Shown here piece after piece: positions 14,319-23,233 of a stretch of DNA of 64,000 nt. Below the pieces are notes generated by a model. That model worked only from the letters and a program-made list of their open reading frames with translations, searched no databases and was not told where the DNA came from. The first letter of the stretch is position 1; each line of letters starts with the position of its first letter. The position numbers were made by a program, and so were the translations under genes. The stretch is from a virus, in the IMG/VR virus record IMGVR_UViG_3300017987_000073, positions 1 through 64,000 of that record. The stretch is one strand, 5' to 3'.

Positions 14319-14539
14319 CTGGACCTCCCTCGGCTCGGCATCTTCGTCGGCTCGACCTTCCCCTCCCGGTAGAACATGATCAGCGAGAGGCAGTGGAACT
14401 CGCTGTCCGAACTCTGGACCACCTGGCGGTCCACCACGTTCGGACGCTCCCTCTTGATCCAGTCCGTGACCCGCTCCCCGAGCGACTCCCGCTCCTTCGC
14501 CTTGGTCGCCGAGAACACTTTCACTCCGTCGAACTCCAT
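14315..14539 (-). CDS. conserved small phage protein, 74 residues
   Basis: The ATG at 14539 follows an AGGAGGGA Shine-Dalgarno; the 556-residue open frame that continues upstream is a shadow. The protein runs VKVFSATKAKERESLGERVT, then NVVDRQVVQSSDSEFHCL and SLIMFYREG, a pattern I recall in many unnamed phage proteins. It is probably a small single domain; function unknown. Confidence 0.75.
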   Translation of the reverse strand: MEFDGVKVFSATKAKERESLGERVTDWIKRERPNVVDRQVVQSSDSEFHCLSLIMFYREGKVEPTKMPSRGRSR

Positions 14540-14550
14540 CTTCGTCCCTC

Positions 14551-15162
14551 CTAACCGAAATGAGCGCGGATCACGTCCTCCGCCGCTCGTTGGTAGGCTC
14601 TGACCGCCCACGGTCGCGGCCAGGCCCACAGGTAGTTGCCCCCGGAGAGCCGCTCGGCTCGGTGGGTGGCGTTCGCTCGGATCTCCTCCGGCGTGATCAA
14701 CCCTCGCTTCATACACTCCCTCCACGCGGCCTTGTCCGCGTCCAACTCCAGATAGAACCGTCCCGCCGCCAACCCGACGGGCAGGGGGAGCACGAAGTAG
14801 GCGAGCGCGAACCCCGGCGCCCCGAGCCAGGCCCGGAGCCGCCGGTTGATCCAAGCGACCGGGAATAAGATCCACCCGAACCAGGTCGCCTGCGTCGTGT
14901 GACGCCCCTCGTGGAAGATCAGGCGCTCGCTCAGGCTCTCCCAGAGTCGCGAGTAACCCTGCCGCGTGATCAGGGTCGTCGCGTACTCGTCCAGGAACGT
15001 CCGACGCGAGATCCCGAGCGCCAGTAGCCCCAACGTCAGGACCGCCCCGGTCCACCACAGGGCGCTCCAGTACCACGCGTCCTTCGTCTCGACCACCGCC
15101 ACCGGTTCGACCGACTCGACCAGCGCCTGGTAGCGGTACCTCTCGTTCGTCCAGCTTCTCAT
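14551..15162 (-). CDS. membrane protein with HExxH metalloprotease-like motif
   Basis: The 203-residue protein has a transmembrane stretch at about 32-52 (WSALWWTGAVLTLGLLALG), the sequence FHEGRHTTQ with HEGRH at 84-88, and a second hydrophobic segment at about 117-135. A further acidic cluster, YLELDADKAAWREC, lies near residue 143 and could give the third metal ligand. The HExxH plus acidic ligand suggests a zinc peptidase-like protein. It might be inactive or structural. Its neighbours are nucleotide genes, so the context gives no function. Confidence 0.55.
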   Translation of the reverse strand: MRSWTNERYRYQALVESVEPVAVVETKDAWYWSALWWTGAVLTLGLLALGISRRTFLDEYATTLITRQGYSRLWESLSERLIFHEGRHTTQATWFGWILFPVAWINRRLRAWLGAPGFALAYFVLPLPVGLAAGRFYLELDADKAAWRECMKRGLITPEEIRANATHRAERLSGGNYLWAWPRPWAVRAYQRAAEDVIRAHFG

Positions 15163-16014
15163 CTAACCCTCCAGGTCGTACACCTCGGCGATCCTCCGAC
15201 CGATTATCTTGAGCCCGAGATCCCGCGCCACCTCGAACGCCGCCTCCGGGTCGAGCCGCCCCCTCCGAAACGTCACCGGGACGTCGTGGAGCGAGACGAG
15301 GAACCTCATCAACCCGACGTGCTCCCGCCCGGCCGCCCGGAGCTTCTTGACCAGCCCCTCCAACTCCCGCGGGATATCCCCCTGGGGGTGCCCCAGCGCC
15401 ATCATCTCCGGCACGACGGAGGGGTTCCACCCCAGCAGGGCGACGGCCTTCTTCTCCCCGATCCCGGGCACCCCGGGCACGTCGTCCCCGGTGTCCCCCG
15501 CCAACGCCTTGTAGTCCCGAAACAGTCGGAGCGGGACCGGGAGCCGATCGTTCGCCTCCAGGACGTCGACGACGCTCTCCTCCGACCCTATCCGAAGCAA
15601 GACGTGAACCTCGCGCGAGACGAGCTGAAGGAGGTCCTGGTCCCGCGTGAGAACCAGGACCGGTTGAGGGAGACACCTCGCGAGCGTCCCGATCACATCG
15701 TCCGCCTCCCACCCCACCGACCACGCCTGGTCGATCCCCAGGTGCGTGAGCAGACCGAGGAGGTCGTGGAGCTCGCCCCGGTACTCCTCGTCCGGCTCCT
15801 TGCCCCTCCTCGACTTCTTGTAGTCCGGGAACCGCTCCACCCGCTTCGAGACGTTGTCCTCCGGGTCCCAACAGACCACGAGCCGACGCTCCGGGTCGAG
15901 CTCCTGAAGCTTCAGGACCCGCTGAAGGAACCGGTGCGCGAGGGTCCGCCTCCCCGGCACGTAGGCGGCCTTCGCGAACCCGCACCCGTCCATCAGAGCG
16001 GTCTTGTACCTCAC
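15163..16014 (-). CDS. 5'-3' exonuclease, FEN/Pol I N-terminal type
   Basis: The 283-residue protein starts at a GTG overlapping the thyX stop. It carries the FEN/PIN acidic residues: ALMDGCGF near residue 9, VCWDPEDNVSKR, WEADDVIGTLA, TRDQDLLQL and GDTGDDVPGVPGIGEKKA, which includes the helix-hairpin-helix. These acidic groups bind two metal ions, and family members remove RNA primers and 5' flaps. The size fits T5/T4-type phage exonucleases. Confidence 0.9.
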   Translation of the reverse strand: MRYKTALMDGCGFAKAAYVPGRRTLAHRFLQRVLKLQELDPERRLVVCWDPEDNVSKRVERFPDYKKSRRGKEPDEEYRGELHDLLGLLTHLGIDQAWSVGWEADDVIGTLARCLPQPVLVLTRDQDLLQLVSREVHVLLRIGSEESVVDVLEANDRLPVPLRLFRDYKALAGDTGDDVPGVPGIGEKKAVALLGWNPSVVPEMMALGHPQGDIPRELEGLVKKLRAAGREHVGLMRFLVSLHDVPVTFRRGRLDPEAAFEVARDLGLKIIGRRIAEVYDLEG

Positions 16015-16760
16015 TCGACCACCTCGCCGCCCAGCGTCGTGACCCCCTCCGTGACCAGCGGGAGGTTCTCCTTGAAGTACTCGAACACGTCCCGGACGCA
16101 CCCGCGGATCTGCCACTGCGCGTGGGCGTCCAGCCTCATCTTGAAGACGTGGCGCCACTGGCGAAGGTTGAAGGTCGTGTAGACCTCGGTCTTCGTCGCG
16201 TTCGGCAGGAGCTCCCGAGCGTCCTCCGAGGGCACGCTCCGAAGTCTCAGCTCCTGGTAACCCTCGTACGCCGCGAGAGTTTTCTGGCAGAAGACCTCGA
16301 ACTTGTGGGTGATTTCCTGGTAACCCTCGACAAAGACGCCACCACCCTCCGTCCGCCGGATCACCGTCCCCTCGGACACCTCGGCGATCGACGGCGGGAC
16401 GATCACCCGGAGCCGCCCCGACTCCTCCCCCGCCGGCGCGTAGTCGCAGTACCTTTGACTCTCCTGGGTGAACGCCGCGAGCCGGTGGCGGACGAGCTGG
16501 TGACTCATCGAACGCGAGCCCACGAAGCACGCCGTGAAGACCGCGTGCTCCAGGATCGACTCGTGCTTCCACTTGATCCCCACCTTCCGGATGAAGGGAG
16601 CCGCGCTCCCCGACTCGATCCGGTCCTCGGACTTGTGCGAGACCCGCCCGCACTCCTCGACCAGCCGGAGGGCGTGATCCGCCCACGCCGAGTCGTACTT
16701 CGGGGTGATCATCTCGGCGTGGGGTCTCACCACGACCAGCTCCGCTCTCTTCTCGGTCAT
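16011..16760 (-). CDS. thyX: FAD-dependent thymidylate synthase ThyX
   Basis: The 249-residue protein has the ThyX motif RHRLAAFTQESQRYCDY at 91-107 (RHR-x7-S), HQLV ahead of it and FKMRLDAHAQWQIR near the C-terminus, which also binds substrate. ThyX methylates dUMP to dTMP with methylene-tetrahydrofolate, FAD and NADPH. It follows dCMP deaminase in one operon, so dCMP to dUMP to dTMP is encoded in order. ATG at 16760 is 4 nt before the upstream stop ends. Confidence 0.95.
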   Translation of the reverse strand: MTEKRAELVVVRPHAEMITPKYDSAWADHALRLVEECGRVSHKSEDRIESGSAAPFIRKVGIKWKHESILEHAVFTACFVGSRSMSHQLVRHRLAAFTQESQRYCDYAPAGEESGRLRVIVPPSIAEVSEGTVIRRTEGGGVFVEGYQEITHKFEVFCQKTLAAYEGYQELRLRSVPSEDARELLPNATKTEVYTTFNLRQWRHVFKMRLDAHAQWQIRGCVRDVFEYFKENLPLVTEGVTTLGGEVVE

Positions 16761-17389
16761 AACAGCCTCCCTTTCAACCGCTCGACGCCCAGTTGCGCGA
16801 GCTCGACCCCGGCGCGCCGGAGCAGTTTGCAAGCCTCCTCCGAGAGCCCGTACCGGCTCCCGTAGTCCTCGGCGAAGACGACCCGCGAGATCCCGACCCG
16901 AAGGAACCGCTTCGAGCAGTCCCAGCAGGCGCTCGCCGTCGTGTAGACCGTCCCGCCCTTCGGGGACACCCCGTCGAGCGCGCACTGGAGGAGCGCGTTC
17001 TCCTCCGCGTGAAGCGTCCGAACGCAGTGACCCCCGCTCATCAGGTGCCCCCCGACCAACTTCGCCCCGCACTCGGGGCAGAGCGGCGGTCCGTCGTCCC
17101 GCGGCCTCACCTCCAGGTTGGGCGCGGCCGCGATCAACTCGACCTCCGCTCGATCGGCCTCCCACTCGCACTCGGGACAACGATACTCGTCGCAGTGGGG
17201 CTCCCCCGGGGGGCTCCCGTTGTACCCCCCGGCGATTATCCGGTTGTCCACCGTGATCACAGCCCCGACCCCGTGCCTCCCCGGGTCGAAGAGGAGCTCC
17301 GGTCCGCGGTCGCAAGTGGAGCGCGTCGCCGCCAGATGAGCGTGCAGCATGAAGAACTCGTCCCAGGGGAGACGTGGAATTCTGAACAT
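16757..17389 (-). CDS. dCMP deaminase-like protein with zinc ribbon insertion
   Basis: The 210-residue protein contains GAVITVDNRIIAGGYNGSPP, HAEENALLQCA (His127, Glu129) and ACWDCSKRFL (Cys155, Cys158), the zinc deaminase signature of the dCMP deaminase/ComEB family. The segment 66-107, with Cys71/74 and Cys104/107, is an extra ribbon. Function: dCMP to dUMP for ThyX. The family usually has PCxxC; here it is ACWDC. It is coupled to thyX by 4 nt. Confidence 0.9.
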   Translation of the reverse strand: MFRIPRLPWDEFFMLHAHLAATRSTCDRGPELLFDPGRHGVGAVITVDNRIIAGGYNGSPPGEPHCDEYRCPECEWEADRAEVELIAAAPNLEVRPRDDGPPLCPECGAKLVGGHLMSGGHCVRTLHAEENALLQCALDGVSPKGGTVYTTASACWDCSKRFLRVGISRVVFAEDYGSRYGLSEEACKLLRRAGVELAQLGVERLKGRLL

Positions 17390-17398
17390 CTCAACCTC

Positions 17399-17908
17399 CT
17401 ACACCACGTTGGGGGCGGTCGCCGCCTTCCTCCAGATCTCGAGGTCCAGCTCCCGCGGGGTCTGTCCCCGTCGATCGGCCTCCTCCAGGAACTCGCGCTC
17501 GAGCTCCTCGTACTCCCGGACTGTTTTGGGGGGTCGAGCGTTCATCCACCGTAACACGTGTCGATCGAGGACCGCGAACCGCGCTTCCGGTCGCGTCCAT
17601 ACGACGAAGAACCGGCTCGTCTTTGGTCCGATCCCGGGAATCCGCTCCAACTCCCTCGGGTGACAAGTCCTCAGTTCCGGTTGTCTCCGGGAGAACTCGA
17701 GAAACGCCTTCTCGAGAATTCCATACCGCCCCGCGTTCGCCGCTCGAAGATCCTCCGGATGCGCAACCAAGTGATTGATTGGACTCCCCTCACCTCGAGC
17801 GAGGTGTATCTCCTTTAGTCGAGCGATCACCACGTTAGCGAATCGCGCCGACTTCCCGGCCACCACGATCGCGTAGATCAGGTGCCACTCGAGCTCGACT
17901 TCGCTCAT
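17399..17908 (-). CDS. HhH-GPD DNA glycosylase, AGOG-like
   Basis: The 169-residue protein has the helix-hairpin-helix RIPGIGPKTSRFFVVWTRP at 89-107 with Lys97 and, after it, AVLDRHVLRWM with Asp115. These positions match catalytic Lys and Asp of HhH-GPD glycosylases, and the KTSRFF and VLDxHVLRWM wording is closest to thermostable 8-oxoguanine DNA glycosylase (AGOG). It would excise oxidised or otherwise damaged bases from phage DNA. No iron-sulfur cysteine cluster is present. Confidence 0.8.
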   Translation of the reverse strand: MSEVELEWHLIYAIVVAGKSARFANVVIARLKEIHLARGEGSPINHLVAHPEDLRAANAGRYGILEKAFLEFSRRQPELRTCHPRELERIPGIGPKTSRFFVVWTRPEARFAVLDRHVLRWMNARPPKTVREYEELEREFLEEADRRGQTPRELDLEIWRKAATAPNVV

Positions 17909-18300
17909 CTACGCCCCCTGTTCAGGATCGCCCGGCACTCGTGGCAACGTGGTTGCAGATCCACGACTCCCGGCGCCGTCACCCGGAGCCCGACCCGCTG
18001 GACCGTCTTCCACCTCCCGCACCCCCCGCACTTCACCTTGACCCGCGCCTCCGTCTCGCCCGGGGAACCGCTCTCCTTGTTCGCGAACGTCCGCAGGAAG
18101 CGGAGGTCCACCCTCGCCCCGTTCACGAGCACACTCGTTCCGTTCACGCTCATCAGCTCGGGCGTCTCGTCCTCCAGGCCCAGCTCGATCAACCCTCGAC
18201 GCAACGACCGCACCTCCGCCGCGCTCAGGTGCCAGGACCGGCTCCCGACCCTCAGCTTGTACCGCTTCCCGTCGCTCGCCCGCTCGATCTCAATCGCCAT
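17905..18300 (-). CDS. hypothetical protein with C-terminal zinc ribbon
   Basis: N-terminal strands (IEIERASDGKRYKLRVGSRS) precede a helix (LSAAEVRSLRRGLIELGL). The C-terminal portion has CGGCGRWKTV and PRCHECRAI, two CxxC pairs separated by about 25 residues. It overlaps the next gene by 4 nt. It could be a DNA- or RNA-binding accessory protein. Confidence 0.65.
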   Translation of the reverse strand: MAIEIERASDGKRYKLRVGSRSWHLSAAEVRSLRRGLIELGLEDETPELMSVNGTSVLVNGARVDLRFLRTFANKESGSPGETEARVKVKCGGCGRWKTVQRVGLRVTAPGVVDLQPRCHECRAILNRGRR

Positions 18301-18697
18301 CGAGGACCTCCTCCACGCGGTTGACCGCCTCCGCCATCTGGTGATGCGCCTCGCCTCCGATTGTCTTCATCCGCCGAACCATCAGGCGCCCGGCGGCGAC
18401 CCGAGCCGTCAGGCGCACCGCCGCGATCGTCTCCTGCTCCTCCGGAGAGATCGCCTCCCCGTCCTTGATCTCCTCCGCGGCCCTAAGAAGCGAACGACAA
18501 GCGGCGATAAACGTCCGAATCGGCGCCTTCCTGTCCTCCCGCTTGGCGACCACCGCGACCGGCGTCTTCCGCCCGAAGAGCCCGAGCTCCGCCACGCGGT
18601 AACCCGCCGCCTCGAGCTCCCGCTGGAGCCGCTTCAGAGCCGCCACCTCCGCGGGGTCGAACCCCACCGCCAGCAACTTCGTCTCGCTCTCGTTCAT
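18290..18697 (-). CDS. hypothetical helical protein, 135 residues
   Basis: ATG 18697 has a GGAGGTCGAG Shine-Dalgarno. The N-terminus is strand-helix (LLAVGFDPAEVAALKRLQ), then basic and helical, with a late HHQMAEAVNRVEEV segment. No motif is recognised. Downstream overlap is 11 nt, larger than usual. Confidence 0.65.
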   Translation of the reverse strand: MNESETKLLAVGFDPAEVAALKRLQRELEAAGYRVAELGLFGRKTPVAVVAKREDRKAPIRTFIAACRSLLRAAEEIKDGEAISPEEQETIAAVRLTARVAAGRLMVRRMKTIGGEAHHQMAEAVNRVEEVLDGD

Positions 18698-18740
18698 CTC
18701 GACCTCCACCCCTTGTAACGGCGTATGCGCCCGCTGGAGG

Positions 18741-18757
18741 CGCCGGTGACCCCGGCG
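18741..18757 (-). terminator. GC hairpin in intergenic space after the RNR gene
   Basis: The stem CGCCGG/CCGGCG with a five-base loop lies within the 125-bp gap between the RNR stop (18823) and the next start (18697). No T-tract follows on the minus strand, so it may be a weak terminator or a mRNA stabiliser. I see no convincing promoter in this gap. Confidence 0.35.
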
Positions 18758-18822
18758 TCCCTTCCCTCGTCCTCGGTCGTTATGAGCGCCCCAAGGGGCC
18801 AGATTTGGACGGAACCGACCCT

Positions 18823-21534
18823 CTAGCCGCAACCGTTGGTGGTGCCGCACGTGGGGCACCGGTGACAAGCGCCGTTCGGCTCCATGATCGAGCCGCAGTT
18901 CGAGCAGGGTGGGCCCGAGACGTGTCGGTGTCGATTACTCGGAACCTCCTCCACCTCGATCGACGGCGTCCTCTCCCCTCGCCGCACCCCGTCCGGAAAC
19001 TCGATCTCGAGCCATCGGAAGATGTAGTCCAGGACGGAGGTAGTCAGTCCGATCTCCTGGTTCGAGCTGTACCCCGCCGGCTCGAACCGGGTCCGGACGA
19101 ACTTCTCCTTCAGCACCTCGAACGGGGCTCCATACTGGAGCGCGATCGACGTCGAGGTCGCCCACGCGTCCAGGAGCCCGGAGACCGTGCTCCCCGTCTT
19201 CGCCATCACCACGAAGATCTCCCCGAGTCGTCCGTCGTCGTGCATCCCCGCCGTCACGTACCCCTCGTGACCGGCGACGTCGATCTTGTGCGTCAAGCTC
19301 CGCCGCGTCCCGGGGAGCTTCCGCCGACCGATCACCTTCTCCGGGGGCGTCCACGCGAGGTCGAGCGTTCGCTTGTTCCCGTTTCCGTTCTTCTTCTTGA
19401 CCTTGGTCTCGAGCGGCTGGGACTCCTTCGACCCGTCCCGGTAGATGGCGATCGACTTCAGTCCCAGGTGCCACGACAGGTCGTAGACCGCCTTGACGTC
19501 CTCCACCGTGGCGTCGGCCGGGAGGTTGACCGTCTTCGAGATCGACCCGCTCAGGAACGGCTGAACCGCCCCCAGCATCCGGACGTGCCCCTCCCAGGGG
19601 ATCGACCTCCCCGCCGTGTCGGGGAGCGCGCAGTCGAAGACCGGGAGGTGCTCCTCCCTCACGACCCCGTCGAGGCGCCCCGTCTCCCGGAGCTGGCGAA
19701 CGGCTCGCTTCATATCACCCACCGGGTACCCGAGCCGCAGGAGCGCCCGATCGACCGCCCGGTTCTCGTAGGTCATCTCCCCGCCCCCGACCAGCTTCTT
19801 CGTCTTCAGAAGCGCCAGATCCGGCTCGATCCCCGTCGTGTCGCAGTCCATCATAAACGCGATCGTCCCCGTCGGCGCGAGTAGGGTCGTTTGAGCGTTC
19901 CGAAACCCGTGCTCCCCCCCGAGCTCGACCGCCTCGTCCCACGCCTCCCGAGCGCGGACGACCAGGTCCACCGGGGCGAGGGCGTACTCCTCCTGAATCG
20001 CCGTCCGGTGCCGATCGATCACGCCCCGCATCGCCGCGGCGTTCGCCGCGTACCCGACGAAGGGCCCCTTGACCGCGGCGATCTCCGCCGCGCGCCGGTA
20101 GGCGACCCCCGTCATCAGAGCGGTCACCCCCGCGGCGAACTCCCGGCCGGCCTCCGAGTCGTAGGGGAGACCTCTCGCCATCAAAGTCGCCCCGAGGTTC
20201 GCGTACCCGAGCCCCAGCGGTCGAAACGTCCGACTGTTCTCGTGGATCCCCTTGGTGGGGTAGCTCGCCCGGTCGACCAGGATCTCCTGGGCGAGGATCA
20301 ACGTCTCCACCGCGTGGGTGAAATGATCGATCAGGAACCCTCCCCCCGAGTCCAAGAACTTCAGGAGGTTGATCGAGGCGAGGTTGCAGGCGCTCTCGTC
20401 CAGGAACATAAACTCCGAACATGGGTTCGAGGCGTTGATCCTCCCGTCCGTCGGGCAGGTATGCCAACGGTTCGCCGCGTCGTCGAACTGGAGTCCAGGA
20501 TCCCCGCACGCGTGCGACGTCTCCGCGATCAGGTCCAGGAGCTCGCGAGCGTTCACCTCCCCGACCTCCTCGCCCGTCTTCCGCGCGATCAGCGGCCACC
20601 TCTCGCCGGCGTCCGCCGCCCGCATAAAGGCGTCCGTCACCCGAATCGAGTGGTTCGCGTTCTGGAAGAACACCGACGCGTAAGCCTCCCCGTCGATCCC
20701 CTCGCCGTACCCCGCCCGCACGAGCGCCCGCGCCTTCTCCTCCTCGGCGCGCTTGCACTTGACGAACTCCACGATGTCCGGGTGGTCGACGTTCAACGAG
20801 ACGATCTTCGCCGCCCGTCGCGTCCGACCCCCCGACTTGATCACGCCGGCGAACGCGTCGTAACCCTTCATAAAGGAGATCGGACCGGACGCGGTCCCGC
20901 CCGTCGAGAGCTGCTCCTCCCGACCGCGCAGGTTGGATAGGTTCACGCCGGCGCCGCTCCCGTACTTGAAGATCATCCCCTCGGTCTTCGCCAGGTCGAG
21001 GATCGACTCCATCGTGTCCTTCACGTGGTTGATGAAGCACGCCGAGCACTGCGGCCGCTCCTCCACCCCCACGTTGAACCAGACCGGGGAGTTGAACGCC
21101 GCCCGCTGCGTCACCAGGAGGTGGGCGAGCTCGGCCTCAAACGCCCCTCGATCTTCACCCACCTCGAAGTACCCGTCCGCCAACCCCCAGTCGGCGATCG
21201 TCCGGACGACCCGCTCGATCAACCCCCGAACCGAGTCCTCCCGCTCCGGCGTCCCGAGGCGCCCGCGAAGGTACTTCGAAGCGACCACGTTGACCGCCAT
21301 CTGACTCCAGTTCTCCGGCGCCTCGACCCCCGTTTGCTCGAAGACCACCCCGCCCTTCCCCTCGATCCTCGCGTCGCGTCGCTTCCACGGTCCCGCCCCC
21401 TCGAAGACCCGATCCAACCATTCACCCCTCTCGGTGAAGAGTCGCTTGACCCTCCTCCGAGGTCCCATCTCCTCGCGCGTCTCCGTCCTCCTGACTTCCT
21501 TGACTTCCGTCGTGACCGTGAGCTCCGGTGCCAT
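18823..21534 (-). CDS. nrdJ: class II (vitamin B12-dependent) ribonucleotide reductase
   Basis: The protein is 903 residues, with ATG at 21534 after a GGAGGAGA Shine-Dalgarno. Recognisable parts are FNSPVWFNVGVEERPQCSAC, GSGAGVNLSNLRGREE, NPCSEFMFLDESACNLASIN and the long barrel with ASTSIALQYGAPFE. The C-terminus has CSNCGSIMEPNGACHRCPTC, the zinc-binding tail of the NrdJ type. It makes deoxyribonucleotides using adenosylcobalamin, so it needs no separate NrdB and functions with or without oxygen. No intein is visible at this length. Confidence 0.95.
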   Translation of the reverse strand: MAPELTVTTEVKEVRRTETREEMGPRRRVKRLFTERGEWLDRVFEGAGPWKRRDARIEGKGGVVFEQTGVEAPENWSQMAVNVVASKYLRGRLGTPEREDSVRGLIERVVRTIADWGLADGYFEVGEDRGAFEAELAHLLVTQRAAFNSPVWFNVGVEERPQCSACFINHVKDTMESILDLAKTEGMIFKYGSGAGVNLSNLRGREEQLSTGGTASGPISFMKGYDAFAGVIKSGGRTRRAAKIVSLNVDHPDIVEFVKCKRAEEEKARALVRAGYGEGIDGEAYASVFFQNANHSIRVTDAFMRAADAGERWPLIARKTGEEVGEVNARELLDLIAETSHACGDPGLQFDDAANRWHTCPTDGRINASNPCSEFMFLDESACNLASINLLKFLDSGGGFLIDHFTHAVETLILAQEILVDRASYPTKGIHENSRTFRPLGLGYANLGATLMARGLPYDSEAGREFAAGVTALMTGVAYRRAAEIAAVKGPFVGYAANAAAMRGVIDRHRTAIQEEYALAPVDLVVRAREAWDEAVELGGEHGFRNAQTTLLAPTGTIAFMMDCDTTGIEPDLALLKTKKLVGGGEMTYENRAVDRALLRLGYPVGDMKRAVRQLRETGRLDGVVREEHLPVFDCALPDTAGRSIPWEGHVRMLGAVQPFLSGSISKTVNLPADATVEDVKAVYDLSWHLGLKSIAIYRDGSKESQPLETKVKKKNGNGNKRTLDLAWTPPEKVIGRRKLPGTRRSLTHKIDVAGHEGYVTAGMHDDGRLGEIFVVMAKTGSTVSGLLDAWATSTSIALQYGAPFEVLKEKFVRTRFEPAGYSSNQEIGLTTSVLDYIFRWLEIEFPDGVRRGERTPSIEVEEVPSNRHRHVSGPPCSNCGSIMEPNGACHRCPTCGTTNGCG

Positions 21535-21542
21535 CTCTCCTC

Positions 21543-21902
21543 CTAGAATCCGCAGGCGTCCAGGCGCCTGATGAACTTGGTTTTGAACTGCTCGAGCGTC
21601 CAGCTCGACGCCGGCGTGCTCCCCCCCTCGAACTCCTCGGAACAGAATCGGGCGATCTCGCCGGCGATCCGCCGATCCTCCGGCGCCAATCTCTTGATGA
21701 ACAGCGAAACGTCGAAGATCCCCTCCTCCACCGGACTCCACCGGATCAACGACGACAACTTCTCCAGGTCGTACCGCCGCGCGAACGACGGTCGCTCCCA
21801 CTTCCCGAACCTCTTGACGAACTCCTCGTCCCCCTCCGTCGCCTCCCTGACCCGCTGCACCGCGCTCTCGACCAAATTGTCCACGACCGAACCCTTCGAC
21901 AT
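21543..21902 (-). CDS. hypothetical protein, 119 residues
   Basis: This helical protein (VVDNLVESAVQRVREATEGD, RYDLEKLSSLIRW) ends LEQFKTKFIRRLDACGF. The stop lies eight bases before the RNR start, so it shares the RNR transcript. No motif is recognised. Confidence 0.65.
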   Translation of the reverse strand: MSKGSVVDNLVESAVQRVREATEGDEEFVKRFGKWERPSFARRYDLEKLSSLIRWSPVEEGIFDVSLFIKRLAPEDRRIAGEIARFCSEEFEGGSTPASSWTLEQFKTKFIRRLDACGF

Positions 21903-21918
21903 TCGGCTCCTCCTCTCG

Positions 21919-22125
21919 TTACTGGTTGCAGTCGCCGCAGACGTAGATCCGCGGCGAGTCGGGTCCGGCGTTGGGTGGGATCGTCTTGAGCTTGGAGGCG
22001 GGGAACTCGCGACCGCAGCGAACGCAGGTGATCAGCTTCTCACCGAACAGAGATCCCGGATCTTCCTCCGGTTTCGATCTCCTCGGTCTTATTGCGTTTC
22101 TCCTGCCGGATGGCGCGATCTTCAC
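21919..22125 (-). CDS. zinc-ribbon protein, 68 residues
   Basis: The GTG at 22125 has AGGAG eight bases upstream. The C-terminal half carries CVRCGREFPASKLK and CGDCNQ, a four-cysteine ribbon, after a basic N-terminus. Function is unknown. Confidence 0.6.
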   Translation of the reverse strand: MKIAPSGRRNAIRPRRSKPEEDPGSLFGEKLITCVRCGREFPASKLKTIPPNAGPDSPRIYVCGDCNQ

Positions 22126-22199
22126 GGAACGAACTCCTCGCGAACCCTCCCAGCTTACCCACCCGCTGGACCCTTCGACAGGTTAATGGTTTCATAAAA

Positions 22200-22889
22200 T
22201 CAAGGTGTGATTATCCGCCGCTCACCCGGGGGCGGGAGCTTCGGTCCACCCTCCTCGTCCAGCTTCGCCAGCCGCGACTCGAGCTGCTCCACGAGCTCGC
22301 TCACCTCCTTCGAGAGGGCGATCCCAGAAGCCCGAACCTCCTCGACGAACTCCCGCGCCCGCTCCAGATCCCGCGCCTGGAGGTACAGCGAGAGCACCAT
22401 CGGCACGTCCACCGCCTCCGAACCGAGCTCCCCGGAGAGCTCCCGGAGCCGCGCGGCGATCTCGAGCCGCCGGTCGTTCTCGACCCCCTCGCTCTGCGCC
22501 TCCTGCGCCAGCGCGGCGCGCTCCTTCATCAGGTCCGCCTTCCGCTGCACCGCCTCGCGCGTCCCGCCGTCCCACCCCGCGTGGTTGGCGTCGAGCCACT
22601 GCTCGATACAGTTGATCACCGTCGAGGCGGAGTTGTTCGCCCGCACGAGCTCCCGAACGGTCTTCGAGATCTTGTTCTGCTCCGCCGCGAAGGTGTGGAA
22701 GTTCGTCGTCAAGTCGTCGACCTTCCGAACGAGCGCCGGGAACTCCCCCTCGAGCCGCGCCACCTTCTCCGCGAGCTCCTTTCTCTTCTTGCCCTCCAGT
22801 TGCGCCCCGAGGACCTTGATGTCGCTCAACTGCTCCTTGACCTCGGCGATCTCCTTCTCCAGATCTCGCTTCGTTTTCGTCGCGCTCAT
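22200..22889 (-). CDS. coiled-coil protein, 229 residues
   Basis: The protein is mainly heptad-like helix (RDLEKEIAEVKEQLSDI, RKELAEKVARLEGEF) with a central globular stretch (NNSASTVINCIEQWLDANHA) and a second coiled region ending LEQLESRLAKLDEEGG. No ATPase motifs are seen, so it is not an SMC protein. It may be structural or a recombination accessory. Confidence 0.7.
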   Translation of the reverse strand: MSATKTKRDLEKEIAEVKEQLSDIKVLGAQLEGKKRKELAEKVARLEGEFPALVRKVDDLTTNFHTFAAEQNKISKTVRELVRANNSASTVINCIEQWLDANHAGWDGGTREAVQRKADLMKERAALAQEAQSEGVENDRRLEIAARLRELSGELGSEAVDVPMVLSLYLQARDLERAREFVEEVRASGIALSKEVSELVEQLESRLAKLDEEGGPKLPPPGERRIITP

Positions 22890-23233
22890 TCGCTCCCTCC
22901 TATCAGGCGAAGCACCGCCTCCGCCTCGTTGGTCATCATCGCGTGCACCACCCGGGCCACCACCCGCCAGAACGCCCCGCCCTGGCGGTCCCGCGGAAGA
23001 TCGAGATCCCGGTCGTCCTGGAGGAGCTCGAGGTGTTGATCCACCGAAAGCACCGGCCCGAGCGTCCGGAGCCTCTCCTCCGGCTCCGGAGCCGAGACGT
23101 TCCCCGCGACCAGCGCCTTCCCCAGGTCCCGCGCCACCTCCTCCGGGCAGTCCCTCAGCTCGCCCTCGACCCGCGCCCGCTCCAGGAGCCAGGCGAGCGT
23201 CGAGCTTCTGATCACCGCGTAGCCGTCGCTCAT
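22886..23233 (-). CDS. hypothetical helical protein, 115 residues
   Basis: It starts at ATG 23233, overlapping the upstream stop (ATGA). Helices: STLAWLLERARVEGELRDC, PEEVARDLGKALVAG, FWRVVARVVHAMMTNEAEAV. A Q-rich DQHLELLQDDRDL region sits between. No family is recognised. Confidence 0.65.
   Translation of the reverse strand: MSDGYAVIRSSTLAWLLERARVEGELRDCPEEVARDLGKALVAGNVSAPEPEERLRTLGPVLSVDQHLELLQDDRDLDLPRDRQGGAFWRVVARVVHAMMTNEAEAVLRLIGGSE

Noticed and set aside
18823-21534. Intein in ribonucleotide reductase
   Set aside because: Length and uninterrupted motifs match an ordinary class II enzyme.
22126-22199. Promoter before the 21919-22125 gene
   Set aside because: TTGATT is present, but no -10 box lies at a suitable distance.
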